This document shows, in pieces, positions 34,142 through 44,730 of a stretch of 64,000 bases of DNA (positions are counted from its first letter, which is position 1; the number at the start of each line of letters is the position of its first letter). The notes below the pieces were generated by a model. The model did not search any database, was not told the origin of the DNA, and saw only the letters and a list, made by a program, of their open reading frames with translations. The stretch lies in the NCBI GenBank assembly GCA_902610175.1, contig CACLUR010000002.1, forward strand, positions 252,953 to 316,952. Reading direction: 5' to 3'. The DNA comes from an uncultured Alphaproteobacteria bacterium. GTDB lineage: Bacteria; Pseudomonadota; Alphaproteobacteria; HIMB59. Position numbers and translations under genes: made by a program.

Positions 34142-36158
34142 AAAAAATTATTTCAATTTTAAAACCTGAATAACTGTTCGTTGTTATATTCATCTTATAT
34201 GAGTTGTCAGTAATTATTTTATTTATTAAAGATAATCCTAATCCAGATGAATTTTTTGTTGAAAAATATGGTTTAATAAGATCATCAATATCACCATCGT
34301 ATCCAGGACCATTATCAAAAAAAGTTAAAATTAACTTTTTGTCTGTTTTTTTTAAAGTTATATCAATTTCAGGTTTGTTTGTTATTTCTAAAGCTTCAAT
34401 TGAATTTTTAAAAAGATTGTTAAAAATTATATCTAAATATGAATGATCAAAATTAACAAATAAATTATCTTCAATTTTATAATTTATATCTATTTTATCA
34501 TAATTTCTTTTATACTCCTCTATATAAACTAAACAAATTTCTGATAAATTAAGTTTAGTAATATTTGCTTTTGGTAATCTTGCATAAGTAGAAAATTCAT
34601 TTACAAGATTTTGGATTAAAAAAATTTGTCTCTTAATTGATTTAATTGAATTAATTAATTCTTCATCTTCAAGTTGGCTTTCAATAAATTCTGTTGATAG
34701 AAGCATAGGTGTAAGTGGGTTCTTTATCTCATGTGAAATTTTTCTAGCAAGATCTGCGATTGCATTATTTTTTTCTGCAAATATTATATCAGTGTAATCA
34801 TTAAAAATTATTATTTGATCAAATAAAGAATTATTATCAATAAAAATAGATTTAACAAAAAAATACTTTTGAATATTTTTCAATTTAACCTCTAAATTAA
34901 TTTCATATGATTTTTTATAAAAATTTTGACTATGATTAAAATGGTTTGAAAGCAATTTAGTAAAGTTTTCAAATGATGTATTTTTTTCGCTACTAAATAT
35001 AGTGGATGCAGAATTTTCAAAAATCATTGATTTATTATTTAAGACGAAAATACCATATGGTGAATTTTCTATAATATTGTTTATAAAACTTAATTGATCA
35101 TTAATAGTTGCATTAACATCCTGTAAACTATTTTTTTGATTAATTATAGTTTTACTCATTTCATGAAAAGAGTTTGTTAATACAGAGATATCGTCTTTAT
35201 CAATTAATTTTTCAAATTCTTTTTGTTTATATTTTCCTTTCCTTAGATCTATAATTGAGTTATTTAAATCTCTTATTGGTTTGGCCAATCTAAAACTAAA
35301 ATTTGTCCCTATTATGATGAATATAAAAATTAAACTTGTAGAAAGAATTATATAGATAGTAAAAAAAGTTATTTGAATATCTCTTTTATTATTATCAATT
35401 GAATTTATAGCTTCGTATGATTGTATAATATTCTGATAATAATTTAATGTTTCTAAATCAATATTTTTTAGTAAAAGTAAATAATTTGAGTCATTCAAAT
35501 TTACTTTGGAGAAAAGCTGATCATTTGAAAAAAATATTGTGATATCGTTTTCACTTTTTGAGCTAGCATCTTTTAAATTTACATCAGATAAAAATATTTT
35601 TTCATCCGAAAAATGTTCTATAAATTCATTACCATTATTATAATTGTATACGGTTGTGATATTAAATCTTTGTATAATATCCCTATCTATTAATCTTTCA
35701 GAAAGAACATAATTTCTTATAAACTTTGAGTCTGTTATAAGATCTATTTCAGTTTGATTAATGTATTTCTGTGCCAATTGATAAGAGTTATTTACTGTAG
35801 ATTTGAATGCAGGACCTAACCAAGTGCTTACTTCAATATTAAAAAAAATAGCAGATGCTAGCAGTATTATTCCACTTGGAATAATAGAAAAAAGACCAAA
35901 AAAAAGAAAAAATCTATTAAAAAGTCTTAGGCCTACTACCTCTCGATTTTTATATTTAAAATAATTAATAAGAAAAATTGATAAGTACAAAAGAAGTATT
36001 AATAAAAATACAAAATCAGCTATTAAAATATATTGAATAAGCTCAGCATTACGAACTATCTCATTTGATGAAATAAGTGAATATACAGTTAAAGAAAAAA
36101 GCGTTATAAAAATAGAAATCAATATAAATGCAGAAAATTTATTGAAATAATTTGACAT
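34134..36158 (-). CDS. ntrY: NtrY-type sensor histidine kinase
   Basis: A 674-aa membrane sensor. Membrane helices lie in the first ~110 residues and again near 265-285, bracketing an extracytoplasmic stretch. A HAMP domain (RLAKPIRDLNNSI), a PAS-like segment (NSPYGIFVLNN), the HisKA box ISHEIKNPLTPML with the phospho-acceptor His (near 473), and the ATPase N, G1 (FFDNGPG) and G2 (GLGLS) boxes follow. It works with NtrX on nitrogen, redox or envelope signals in Alphaproteobacteria. The partner pair NtrBC is absent here. Its start overlaps the divergent ispDF start by 7 bp. Confidence 0.92.
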   Translation of the reverse strand: MSNYFNKFSAFILISIFITLFSLTVYSLISSNEIVRNAELIQYILIADFVFLLILLLYLSIFLINYFKYKNREVVGLRLFNRFFLFFGLFSIIPSGIILLASAIFFNIEVSTWLGPAFKSTVNNSYQLAQKYINQTEIDLITDSKFIRNYVLSERLIDRDIIQRFNITTVYNYNNGNEFIEHFSDEKIFLSDVNLKDASSKSENDITIFFSNDQLFSKVNLNDSNYLLLLKNIDLETLNYYQNIIQSYEAINSIDNNKRDIQITFFTIYIILSTSLIFIFIIIGTNFSFRLAKPIRDLNNSIIDLRKGKYKQKEFEKLIDKDDISVLTNSFHEMSKTIINQKNSLQDVNATINDQLSFINNIIENSPYGIFVLNNKSMIFENSASTIFSSEKNTSFENFTKLLSNHFNHSQNFYKKSYEINLEVKLKNIQKYFFVKSIFIDNNSLFDQIIIFNDYTDIIFAEKNNAIADLARKISHEIKNPLTPMLLSTEFIESQLEDEELINSIKSIKRQIFLIQNLVNEFSTYARLPKANITKLNLSEICLVYIEEYKRNYDKIDINYKIEDNLFVNFDHSYLDIIFNNLFKNSIEALEITNKPEIDITLKKTDKKLILTFFDNGPGYDGDIDDLIKPYFSTKNSSGLGLSLINKIITDNSYKMNITTNSYSGFKIEIIFYD

Positions 36159-37291
36159 TAAATAACTCTAAAATTCATTTTATACTTCTAGCAGGTGGTA
36201 ATAGTTTACGATTTTCATCTAATACAAATAAGCTTTTAGCAAAATTTAAAAATAAAAATTTATTAATACATAATATTGAATTTATTAAAGAACTTAAATT
36301 TAAAAAGATAACCCTTATAATTAATAATCTAAAAAACACTAATATTAACATTTTTAATGATTTAGAAGTAATAAAAGGAGGAAAAACAAGATCAGAAAGT
36401 GTTAAGAAAGCTTTAAACAAATCCAAATTTAAATCAAAATATGTAATCATACATGATGCAGCTAGACCGTTAAATTCTCAAAAATTAATCAAAAACATAA
36501 TTAAAAATTTATTAGAAAGAAATTATGATTGTGTAGTACCTTATACCAAGTGTTCTGATACTGCTATTGTTGGACACTATAATATTGACAGAGAAAAACT
36601 TAAACTAATTAAAACACCTCAAGGATTTATCAAAAATAAAATTACTCTTTTACATAATAAAAATAAAAGAAAGTTATTAACTGACGACAGTCAACTTTTC
36701 AGGAATGAAAAAAATAAATTTAAAATTAAATATTTATTACAAAATGAAATAAATTTAAAAATTACATACAAAGATGAATTAGTTTCATTAAATAAATTAG
36801 TTGAAAAGAATATCTTAGTAGGAATTGGTTATGATATTCACAAAACTATAAAAACTAATAAAAATAATTTAATAAAACTTGGTGGTGCAAAAATAAAATC
36901 AAAAGTAAAAGTTATTTCTCACTCAGATGGAGATGTAATACTTCATGCCATCACAGACTCTATTCTAGGTGCGCTATCTCAAAGAGATATAGGTACCTAT
37001 TTTCCTAATAACAAAAAAAACTTAAATAGAAATTCAATAGACTTTTTAAATTATGCTTTAAACAAAATGAATTTTAAGAAAAAGATGATCAATAATATTG
37101 ATCTAATGATTGTTTCAGAGGAACCTAAAATTAATCCTCATTTTAAAAAGATTTTAGAAAGTATTTCAAAGAACCTTAATATAAATAAAAATAGTATTTC
37201 TATAAAAGCAACTACAAATGAAAAATCTGGATTAATAGGTAGTGGCGATTTTATAGCCTGTTGGTCAAATGTTTCTCTGAGAGAAAACTAA
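36152..37291 (+). CDS. ispDF: Bifunctional IspD/IspF isoprenoid biosynthesis enzyme
   Basis: A fusion for two steps of the MEP pathway. Residues 1-220 form the cytidylyltransferase IspD ([19 protein letters not shown]). Residues 224-379 form the cyclodiphosphate synthase IspF (GIGYDIHKT with its metal-binding Asp and His, [40 protein letters not shown]). The fusion is typical of Alphaproteobacteria. The start must be TTG at 36152, since no ATG or GTG fits before the nucleotide-binding loop. It overlaps the divergent ntrY by 7 bp and the convergent lipA by 4 bp. Confidence 0.93.
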   Translation: MTLNNSKIHFILLAGGNSLRFSSNTNKLLAKFKNKNLLIHNIEFIKELKFKKITLIINNLKNTNINIFNDLEVIKGGKTRSESVKKALNKSKFKSKYVIIHDAARPLNSQKLIKNIIKNLLERNYDCVVPYTKCSDTAIVGHYNIDREKLKLIKTPQGFIKNKITLLHNKNKRKLLTDDSQLFRNEKNKFKIKYLLQNEINLKITYKDELVSLNKLVEKNILVGIGYDIHKTIKTNKNNLIKLGGAKIKSKVKVISHSDGDVILHAITDSILGALSQRDIGTYFPNNKKNLNRNSIDFLNYALNKMNFKKKMINNIDLMIVSEEPKINPHFKKILESISKNLNINKNSISIKATTNEKSGLIGSGDFIACWSNVSLREN

Positions 37292-38196
37292 ACTACTTTT
37301 TTTAGTTTTTCAAAATCTTCATCTGCATGATAACTTGACCTTGTCATTGGTGATGAGGAAATCATTTTAAATCCTAAATTTAAGCAAACATTATAAAGAC
37401 TTTTAAACTCATCGGGAGAGTAAAACTTATGAACTTTTTCATGATGAACAGACGGTTGTAGATATTGGCCTATAGTAACAAAATCAATATTGGAATCTTT
37501 CATATCTCTTAGAACTTCTATTATTTCTGAATAATCCTCACCTAACCCAACCATAATACCAGACTTTGTGAATATTGATCTATCGAACTCTTTAACTTCT
37601 CTTAAAAGTCTTAAACTCTCAATATAATTAGAACCAGGTCTGATTTGTTTATAGATTCTTGGAACTGTTTCTAAGTTGTGATTAAAAACATCGGGCTTCA
37701 CCTTTGCGATATCAATGTAGTTTCTATTTTTTCTTAAGAAATCGGGTGTTAAAATTTCTATTGTTGTATTATTAGATAGTTCTCTTATATACTTAATAGT
37801 ATCAATAAAATGCTGAGCACCACCATCAGGTAAGTCATCTCTGTCTACACTTGTTACCACAACATGTTTAAGACCTAATTTTAAAACAGATTTGGCAACG
37901 TTAAGAGGTTCCATTGGATCTGGTGGCTCAGAGGGTTTGCCTGTTTTTACATTACAAAATGCACATGCCCTAGTACAGGTATCTCCTAATATCATAAAAG
38001 TTGCATGTTTTTTTTCCCAACATTCTCCAATATTTGGACATGCAGCTTCTTGACAGACAGTAACTAAGTTATGAGATTTAACTATATCTAGCGTCTCAAA
38101 ATATTTTTTTGATGTTGGTGCTTTTACTTTTAACCAATTAGGTTTTTTAATTGTTGTAGGATTGAATTTTTTAATTTTTTCTGGATGTCTGATCAT
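37288..38196 (-). CDS. lipA: Lipoyl synthase
   Basis: A 302-aa radical-SAM enzyme that inserts sulfur into protein-bound octanoate. Both iron-sulfur motifs are complete: the auxiliary cluster Cys set in [12 protein letters not shown], and the radical-[27 protein letters not shown] and the C-terminal [12 protein letters not shown] (Arg-Ser-Ser-Tyr motif) are conserved. It is the last gene after pdhABC-lpd, so the lipoyl cofactor is made alongside the complex that needs it. It lies 2 bp after lpd. Confidence 0.96.
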   Translation of the reverse strand: MIRHPEKIKKFNPTTIKKPNWLKVKAPTSKKYFETLDIVKSHNLVTVCQEAACPNIGECWEKKHATFMILGDTCTRACAFCNVKTGKPSEPPDPMEPLNVAKSVLKLGLKHVVVTSVDRDDLPDGGAQHFIDTIKYIRELSNNTTIEILTPDFLRKNRNYIDIAKVKPDVFNHNLETVPRIYKQIRPGSNYIESLRLLREVKEFDRSIFTKSGIMVGLGEDYSEIIEVLRDMKDSNIDFVTIGQYLQPSVHHEKVHKFYSPDEFKSLYNVCLNLGFKMISSSPMTRSSYHADEDFEKLKKVV

Positions 38197-38198
38197 GT

Positions 38199-39572
38199 TT
38201 AAAAATGTAAAGGTTTTTCAAAAGCTGATAAGACGCTTTCATGAATAGACTCTGATAAAGTTGGATGCGCAAAAACAGTATTAATAAATTCATCTTCTGT
38301 TGACTCAGATGAAATAGCTAAGCCAAATGTGGCTATCATCTCTGTAACATCAGGTCCAATAAGGTGTGCGCCCAATACCTCTCCGGTCTCAGAATTAAAG
38401 AGCGTTTTAACAAAACCATATGAGTTAGACATAGTTTGTGATTTACCATTTGCTAAAAATGGAAAATTACCCGTCTTGTAGGGAGTGTTATTGTCTTTAA
38501 GTTGTTGTTCAGTGAAACCAACAGTAGCTATTTGTGGTAGGCTATATATACAACCAGGGATATGATTTTCTTTTGGTTTATGAGTATCATTACCTGTTGA
38601 TATATGAGTGACACAATTTATAGCATCGTGCATGGCTTTATGTGCTAGCCATGGGGCACCAATAATATCACCAATTGCATATAAACCATTAATATTTGTC
38701 TCATAATTATGGTTTGTATTTATATAGCCGGTATCAGATAGATTTAAGTTAAGAGAATTTATGAAGTCTTTATCTAAGTTAGGTATCACACCTACAGATA
38801 ATATTAATGCTTCACATACTACATTTTGGTCAATGTTTTTAAAGCTTACATTCTTTTTATCTTCAACAATTTTCTCAATTTTTGCATTTAACTCAAATTT
38901 AATACCCTTTTTTTCAAATATTTTTTTTGCTTCATTTGAAATATCGTTATCAAACTGAGGTAAAATCTTATTTTGAGACTCAAAAACTGTAACATCCGAA
39001 CCTAAGGCATTATAAATACTTGCAAACTCTATTCCAATAGCTCCTGATCCGATAATACATAATTTCTTTGGAAGAAATTTAGGTATCATTGCTTCTTTGG
39101 AACTCCAAATTAAATTAGAAAATTTAATGTCACCAATTGTTCTAGGTTTGCATCCCGTAGCAATAATCATATTCTTAGAGGAAATTTCATCTGAAGTTGT
39201 ATTTACAATGAATTCATTATCTATTTTTTTGGGATATGCTCGATATTTATAAATATCTATTTTATTTTTTTTCATGAGAGAATTAACGCCCTTTGATAAA
39301 TTATCAGATGCTGTTCTTGACATTTCAACAACTTTATCAAGAGCAATTTTAGTAAGATCTTTCTTATCAAGCCCAAAATGATTAGCTTCTTCCATGAATT
39401 CTGCTGAATGTAGTAATGATTTAGTTGGAATACACCCCCAATTAAGACATACACCTCCAAGTTTGTCCTCCTCAAACAAAGCAACCTTCATACCAAGTTG
39501 TGCAGCTTTTATAGCAGCAACATAACCACCAGGACCACCGCCAACTATTGTTAAATCATACTTAATTGCCAT
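38199..39572 (-). CDS. lpd: Dihydrolipoyl dehydrogenase (E3)
   Basis: A 457-aa FAD enzyme that reoxidises dihydrolipoamide for 2-oxoacid dehydrogenases. The FAD motif is [17 protein letters not shown], the redox-active disulfide is in [14 protein letters not shown] (Cys pair about residues 42 and 47), the NAD motif is [13 protein letters not shown], and the catalytic His-Glu dyad is in [12 protein letters not shown]. The length is normal. It overlaps pdhC by 11 bp, which marks it as the E3 of pyruvate dehydrogenase. Confidence 0.95.
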   Translation of the reverse strand: MAIKYDLTIVGGGPGGYVAAIKAAQLGMKVALFEEDKLGGVCLNWGCIPTKSLLHSAEFMEEANHFGLDKKDLTKIALDKVVEMSRTASDNLSKGVNSLMKKNKIDIYKYRAYPKKIDNEFIVNTTSDEISSKNMIIATGCKPRTIGDIKFSNLIWSSKEAMIPKFLPKKLCIIGSGAIGIEFASIYNALGSDVTVFESQNKILPQFDNDISNEAKKIFEKKGIKFELNAKIEKIVEDKKNVSFKNIDQNVVCEALILSVGVIPNLDKDFINSLNLNLSDTGYINTNHNYETNINGLYAIGDIIGAPWLAHKAMHDAINCVTHISTGNDTHKPKENHIPGCIYSLPQIATVGFTEQQLKDNNTPYKTGNFPFLANGKSQTMSNSYGFVKTLFNSETGEVLGAHLIGPDVTEMIATFGLAISSESTEDEFINTVFAHPTLSESIHESVLSAFEKPLHF

Positions 39573-40845
39573 CTGAAATATTTTCTAAATTTTGTACAAT
39601 ACTAGAAAAAAATTGTGATGCTAAAACTCCATCAACAGCTCTATGATCACATGATAATGTCAAATTTATAAAACTCCCTATTTCAATCTTACTTTTGTCC
39701 ACATAAACATCCTCAAAAATCTGCCCTACTGCTAATATGTATGTTTGTCCTGGTAAAATAATAGCATCAAAACTGCGGATATTAAATGAACCTAAATTAG
39801 ATATACTTATGACACCATCTGACAGATCAGAGGGAGAAAGTTTATTATCTCTTGTTAAATTTATTTTTTCATTAAGATTGGTGTTTATTTCATTTAAATT
39901 AAAATTATTTACCTTTTTGATTACGGGCATTTTTAAGCCAAACTTAGAGTCAACGGCAATACCAATATTATGATCTTTATTAATTATAAATTCACCATTA
40001 TCCTTGTATGTACAATTTGAGTCTGGAAATGCTTTGAATGCATTTGATATAGATTGCATTAATATTGCGTTTAAAGAGTATTTATTACCTTTTAGTTTTT
40101 GATCTTTTCTAAATTTTAATAGAGTAGCCATATTCACTCTAGTATTTAAATAAAAATGTGGAATGTTATTTTTTGAATGTGTTGTTGCTTTTGCAATAGC
40201 CTGTCTTAATCTATTAATATTTGGACTTTTAGACAAATAATTCGAGTTTGATACGTCTCTTAAAATAATTCTATTATCTGGACCAGTACCTTTTAATTTT
40301 AACAAATCTATAGATTTTTCATTTGATATTTTTTTGGCAATTGGAGATATAAATACTCTTATAGCGCCATTATCAAAAGTTTCATTTATATCAAGATCAT
40401 CGGTACGTATTCTTCTTGAAATCGATTTTATTTTTGAAATATCAATATTTTTTCTTTGAGCTATTTTTTTTGCTAAGGGTGTAATTAATATTTTATCTGA
40501 TACCAAATCTTTATCATTTTCAGAAGGTTTTATTTCTAAGGTTTGTATATTATTATCTGAATTATTATTTTTTAGAAAATTATTTATATCCTCTTGGGTA
40601 AAAGTCAAATCATCTGAAATTATTGCGACTAATTGATTAACATTTGCTGTTTCACCTTCCTTGGATATAATTTTAGCAATATATCCATCTTCTGGTGATT
40701 CGTATTCCATTGTGGCTTTATCTGTTTCAACTTCAAATAAAACCTCACCACTCAATATTGGATCTTTTTCATTTTTTATCCATTTAACAATTTTACCCTC
40801 CTCCATTGTGGGAGATAAAGCTGGTAAATTAACTTCATATAACAT
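39562..40845 (-). CDS. pdhC: Pyruvate dehydrogenase E2 (dihydrolipoamide acetyltransferase), two binding domains
   Basis: A 427-aa E2 core subunit. One lipoyl domain (residues 1-78) has Lys43 in ETDKATME. Two successive peripheral-subunit-binding-like segments follow: residues 119-150 (ITPLAKKIAQRKNIDISKIK) and 162-198 (ISPIAKKISNEKSID...GTGPDNRI). The second has the full consensus; the first lacks its GTGxxGRI half. The catalytic domain ends with SCDHRAVDGV, the active-site His. Usual E2 proteins of this length have one such segment. It lies between pdhB (1-bp overlap) and lpd. Confidence 0.94.
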   Translation of the reverse strand: MLYEVNLPALSPTMEEGKIVKWIKNEKDPILSGEVLFEVETDKATMEYESPEDGYIAKIISKEGETANVNQLVAIISDDLTFTQEDINNFLKNNNSDNNIQTLEIKPSENDKDLVSDKILITPLAKKIAQRKNIDISKIKSISRRIRTDDLDINETFDNGAIRVFISPIAKKISNEKSIDLLKLKGTGPDNRIILRDVSNSNYLSKSPNINRLRQAIAKATTHSKNNIPHFYLNTRVNMATLLKFRKDQKLKGNKYSLNAILMQSISNAFKAFPDSNCTYKDNGEFIINKDHNIGIAVDSKFGLKMPVIKKVNNFNLNEINTNLNEKINLTRDNKLSPSDLSDGVISISNLGSFNIRSFDAIILPGQTYILAVGQIFEDVYVDKSKIEIGSFINLTLSCDHRAVDGVLASQFFSSIVQNLENISDGN

Positions 40846-42215
40846 TAATTTATATATGACACTTTTTTAACAGCAGATACAATTTCATCAGTGTTTGGTA
40901 ATGCCAATTTTTCTAAATTTTCTGCATATGGCATTGGTACATCTTTTCCGCTAACTTTAATTATTTCTGAGTCAAGGAAATCAAAGCAATTTGATTGGAT
41001 TAAATAAGATAAGTGTGATCCAAAACTTGTAGTACCAAAGCCATCCTCAACAATTACAACTCTATTAGTTTTCTTAACAGATTTATATATCAATTCTTCA
41101 TCTAGAGGTTTAATTGATCTTAGATCTATAATATCAGGACTAATCCCTAGTTTTTCAATTGATGGAAGAGCGTTTAATATTCTTTGAACAGACATTGAAA
41201 AACCAATAATAGTTACATCTTTGCCCTCTTTAATAAGATTGCCTTTACCTATAGGAATTAAAAAATCGTTCTCTTCTGGCACGTTGGTTTTTTCTTTATA
41301 GAGTAATTCATGTTCTAAAAAAACAACAGGATTGGGATTTCGAATAGATGATTTTAATAAACCTTTTGCATCTCTTGCATTTGAAGGTGCAATTACTATC
41401 AAGCCTGGAATATGAGAGAACCAAGATATAAAACATTGGCTATGTTGTGCTCCAACTCTAGCCGCAGCACCATTTGGGCCTCGAAAAACTATAGGAACAT
41501 TTATTTCTCCACCCGACATGTATAAAGATTTAGCGGCAGAATTAACTATTTGATCAATTGCTTGCATAGAAAAATTAAAAGTCATAAATTCACAGATAGG
41601 CTTAAGTCCTGCCATAGCTGCTCCAATAGCTAAACCTGTAAAACCATGCTCTGAAATAGGAGTGTCTAAAACCCTTTTTGATCCAAATTTATCAAGAAGC
41701 CCTTGGGTTACTTTATATGCACCATCATATTCAGCCACCTCTTCTCCTAAGAGAAAAACGTCTTTGTCTAATTTCATTTCTTCTTCAATAGCTTGATTCA
41801 ATGCCTCTCTCATAGATATTTCTTTTTCAGACCAATTCTTTTCACCTGAATTTTCTTTTGTTTGATTTAAAAGAGAATTCATTGAAATATTTACTTCTGA
41901 AGCAAGGGGTTCAGATTCTTTGGAGGAGACTTGTGGAGATTTTTCAATAGGTTTTTCTGGTATCTCCTCTATTTCCTCACCATCAACTTTAAGAAGAGCT
42001 ATCTCAGTATTAACAATTATATTTTCAGTGCCCTCTTTAACTAGTATTTTCTCAACTTTACCATCATCGGGTGACTCTAGTTCCATAGTAGCTTTATCAG
42101 TCTCAATTTCTGCTAAAATATCTCCTGAAACTACACTATCTCCCTCTTTAACTAACCATTTTACTAAGTTACCTGTTTCCATAGTTGGAGATAAAGCTGG
42201 TAGAAGTATTTTCAT
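40845..42215 (-). CDS. pdhB: Pyruvate dehydrogenase E1 beta, with N-terminal lipoyl domain
   Basis: A 456-aa E1 beta subunit. The first ~78 residues are a lipoyl domain (ETDKATMELESPDDG), an arrangement known in Alphaproteobacteria. A flexible acidic/Ser linker (about 80-125) precedes the transketolase-like domain: EEVAEYDGAYKVTQGL, DTPISEHGFTGLAIGAAM, GAQHSQCFISWFSHIPGL and a VEDGFGTTSFG C-terminal part. It forms the E1 heterotetramer with PdhA. It overlaps pdhA by 4 bp and pdhC by 1 bp. Confidence 0.96.
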   Translation of the reverse strand: MKILLPALSPTMETGNLVKWLVKEGDSVVSGDILAEIETDKATMELESPDDGKVEKILVKEGTENIIVNTEIALLKVDGEEIEEIPEKPIEKSPQVSSKESEPLASEVNISMNSLLNQTKENSGEKNWSEKEISMREALNQAIEEEMKLDKDVFLLGEEVAEYDGAYKVTQGLLDKFGSKRVLDTPISEHGFTGLAIGAAMAGLKPICEFMTFNFSMQAIDQIVNSAAKSLYMSGGEINVPIVFRGPNGAAARVGAQHSQCFISWFSHIPGLIVIAPSNARDAKGLLKSSIRNPNPVVFLEHELLYKEKTNVPEENDFLIPIGKGNLIKEGKDVTIIGFSMSVQRILNALPSIEKLGISPDIIDLRSIKPLDEELIYKSVKKTNRVVIVEDGFGTTSFGSHLSYLIQSNCFDFLDSEIIKVSGKDVPMPYAENLEKLALPNTDEIVSAVKKVSYIN

Positions 42216-43189
42216 AAATATACCTCGGTGTATAATTCTTTTAAATCTGGAAGTGGCGACTCAAGTGAAAATTTTTCTACATCTTTAATTTGTTTCTTAA
42301 TATCACTTTCAATATCTTTAATCGTGTCCTCTTGAATTTTATAATCATTTAATAAAGTTTCTTTCATCATTAATACAGGGTCTATCTCTTTCATTTTATT
42401 CACTTCATCTTTAGTTCTGTAAAGACCAGGATCAGACATTGAATGGCCTCTAAATCTATATGTATCCATTTCAATAATGTAGGGCTTAGAATTTTTTTCG
42501 ATATATTCTCTTGCCCTTATTGCTGATTCACTAACAGTAAAAAAATTCATACCGTCTACTTTTTCACCTTTAATGCCGAATACAGTTGCTCGTTCGTACA
42601 ACTCACCTCCTGCAGCAGACCTTCCAATGGATGTACCCATTCCATATTTATTGTTTTCAATAATAAATAATATTGGTAATTCCCAAAGTGATGCTAAATT
42701 AAATGCCTCAAAAACTTGGCCATTACTCATAGCACCATCCCCTAAATAGACTCTTGAAATCTTTTTTTCATTTCTGTATTTATGTGCAAAACCTATACCA
42801 ACACCTATAGGTACTTGTGCTCCAACGATACCGTGTCCACCATAAAATCTATTAGCTTTGGAGAACATGTGCATTGATCCACCTTTGCCTTTTGAAATAC
42901 CATCTTTTCTTCCAGTTAATTCAGACATAACTGATTTTGGATCCACTCCACGAGCTAATATATGTCCATGATCTCTATAAGCAGTGATAACGGTGTCTTC
43001 TGAGTTAATAGATGAGAGAATACCTATAACAACGGCCTCTTGACCAATGTATAAATGGCAGAAACCACCAATTTTTCCAGCACCATATAATTGTGCAGCT
43101 TTTTCTTCAAATTTTCTAATTAAAAACATTTTCTCGTAAAACTTGAGCAACTGATCGTTTGAAAAAGAATTATTTACTTTTTTATTCAT
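42212..43189 (-). CDS. pdhA: Pyruvate dehydrogenase E1 alpha
   Basis: A 325-aa thiamine-diphosphate subunit of E1. The ThDP motif is GDGAMSNGQVFEAFN (about residues 149-163). FCHLYIGQEAVVIG, HGHILARGVDP and the phosphorylation-loop-like FRGHSMSDPGLYRTKDEV are conserved. It is the first of pdhA-pdhB-pdhC-lpd-lipA and lies just after the FtsB/DivIC-like gene, the usual alphaproteobacterial order. Confidence 0.96.
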   Translation of the reverse strand: MNKKVNNSFSNDQLLKFYEKMFLIRKFEEKAAQLYGAGKIGGFCHLYIGQEAVVIGILSSINSEDTVITAYRDHGHILARGVDPKSVMSELTGRKDGISKGKGGSMHMFSKANRFYGGHGIVGAQVPIGVGIGFAHKYRNEKKISRVYLGDGAMSNGQVFEAFNLASLWELPILFIIENNKYGMGTSIGRSAAGGELYERATVFGIKGEKVDGMNFFTVSESAIRAREYIEKNSKPYIIEMDTYRFRGHSMSDPGLYRTKDEVNKMKEIDPVLMMKETLLNDYKIQEDTIKDIESDIKKQIKDVEKFSLESPLPDLKELYTEVYL

Positions 43190-43190
43190 A

Positions 43191-43478
43191 TTAGTCTAAT
43201 TTTATAATGGTCTCACCATCTCCTATATTTTGATTATTTTGTTTAGTAATTTCATCAATATAATCTTTTTTTTTGTTGTAAGAAGAATTCAAATCAACAT
43301 CTATATCATTCATTTTTTGGTCTAAATTGGATTGCAATTTTATATACATTTTTTCTTCAAATTTATAAATTAAGTAATTTCCAATATTAAATCTACCGTA
43401 GACTGTATGATATATTAGGTAAATCAATACGAGTATAAAAAAGAAATTAATTAAACTACTAGCTTTTAAAAACTTCAC
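43191..43478 (-). CDS. FtsB/DivIC-like septum formation protein
   Basis: A 95-aa membrane protein with an N-terminal span (about residues 10-30) and a hydrophilic, helix-prone tail (about 40-85). The length, topology and position between eno and pdhA fit the alphaproteobacterial FtsB/DivIC (septum formation initiator) family. Sequence identity to the family is weak by eye, and the IGNYLIYKFEEK stretch replaces the more usual GxxGL turn. Its start lies 20 bp inside the 3' end of eno. Confidence 0.72.
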   Translation of the reverse strand: MKFLKASSLINFFFILVLIYLIYHTVYGRFNIGNYLIYKFEEKMYIKLQSNLDQKMNDIDVDLNSSYNKKKDYIDEITKQNNQNIGDGETIIKLD

Positions 43479-44730
43479 TTATTTCACCAGCATACCCTAT
43501 AATCTTATCATTTTCTGATATTCTAAGTAACTGATTATATTTTGCAACTCTGTCAGATCTGGCTAAAGAGCCAGTTTTAATTAAAGGACAACGTGAAGCA
43601 ACAGCTAAATCTGAGATAAAAGAATCTTCGGTTTCTCCTGACCTATGAGACATAATTGATGCAAAACTATTTTCTGTCGCTAGGTTGATAGCTTCTAAAG
43701 TTTCTGTAACTGTGCCTATTTGATTCAATTTAATTAAAATACTGTTAGCTTGTTTTTCATCTATACCAGTTTGTAACTTTTGTATATTTGTAACAAAAAG
43801 ATCATCACCAACTAATCGTATCTTTGAACCAAGTTTATTTGTAATTTTTACCCAACCCTCATAATCCTCTTCATTAAGTGCATCTTCAATTGAAAAAATA
43901 GGATATTTTTTACAAATATTTTCGTAAACACTTATCATTTCTTCTGTTGAATATGAATTACCCTCAAAATTATATTTTCCATCGGAGTAAAACTCACTAG
44001 AAGCTGCATCTAATGAAATTTTAAAGTGATCATTTAGTTTAAAGCCCGCTTTTGAAATTGAATTACAAATTAAATCTAGAACATCTAAATGAGATTTTAG
44101 ATTAGGAGCAAAGCCTCCTTCATCACCAAGATTAGTATTTAAAGATCTAGATTTTAATTCTTTTTTTATATTAGTTATTACAGAATGTGTTGAAGATAAA
44201 GCTTCAGTTAAAGATTTAAATCCTATTGGTAAAATCATAAACTCTTGAAAATCTACATCATTATCAGCATGTTGTCCGCCGTTTATTACGTTCAGCATTG
44301 GAACTGGAATAATTAAATTATCTACACCCTGAGAGAGAAATATTGCACCAAAGTTTACATAAGACCAAGCCTTATAGTAAGCAAGACTTAGAGATAAAAT
44401 AGCATTTGCTCCATACTTTGATTTATTTTCTGTACCATCTAAATCTATTAGGAATTGATCAAATTCTCTAAAATCAATGAAACTTTTATCTAAAATTTCT
44501 GGCTTTAAGAGTTCGTTAACGTTAGATACTGCTTTAAGAACACCCTTGCCACTCATCCTATTAGGGTCTGAATCTCTTAATTCTAGTGCTTCAAATTTTC
44601 CTGTGGATGCCCCTGATGGTACCATTCCTCGAAAGGGATATAGGATATTTTCAAATATCATTTCACATTCTACAGTCGGGTTTCCCCTACTATCAAAAAT
44701 TTCTCTTGCTGTTATATTTTTAATTTTCAT
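43459..44730 (-). CDS. eno: Enolase
   Basis: A 423-aa glycolytic enzyme converting 2-phosphoglycerate to phosphoenolpyruvate. The start ITAREIFDSRGNPTVE, the substrate loop PSGASTGKFEALELRD, FSIEDALNEEDYEGW, LVGDDLFVTN (Mg-binding Asp), LIKLNQIGTVTET (catalytic Lys) and SHRSGETED are all present. The length is normal. The kdsA stop is directly followed by its ATG with no spacer. Confidence 0.97.
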   Translation of the reverse strand: MKIKNITAREIFDSRGNPTVECEMIFENILYPFRGMVPSGASTGKFEALELRDSDPNRMSGKGVLKAVSNVNELLKPEILDKSFIDFREFDQFLIDLDGTENKSKYGANAILSLSLAYYKAWSYVNFGAIFLSQGVDNLIIPVPMLNVINGGQHADNDVDFQEFMILPIGFKSLTEALSSTHSVITNIKKELKSRSLNTNLGDEGGFAPNLKSHLDVLDLICNSISKAGFKLNDHFKISLDAASSEFYSDGKYNFEGNSYSTEEMISVYENICKKYPIFSIEDALNEEDYEGWVKITNKLGSKIRLVGDDLFVTNIQKLQTGIDEKQANSILIKLNQIGTVTETLEAINLATENSFASIMSHRSGETEDSFISDLAVASRCPLIKTGSLARSDRVAKYNQLLRISENDKIIGYAGEISEVFKS

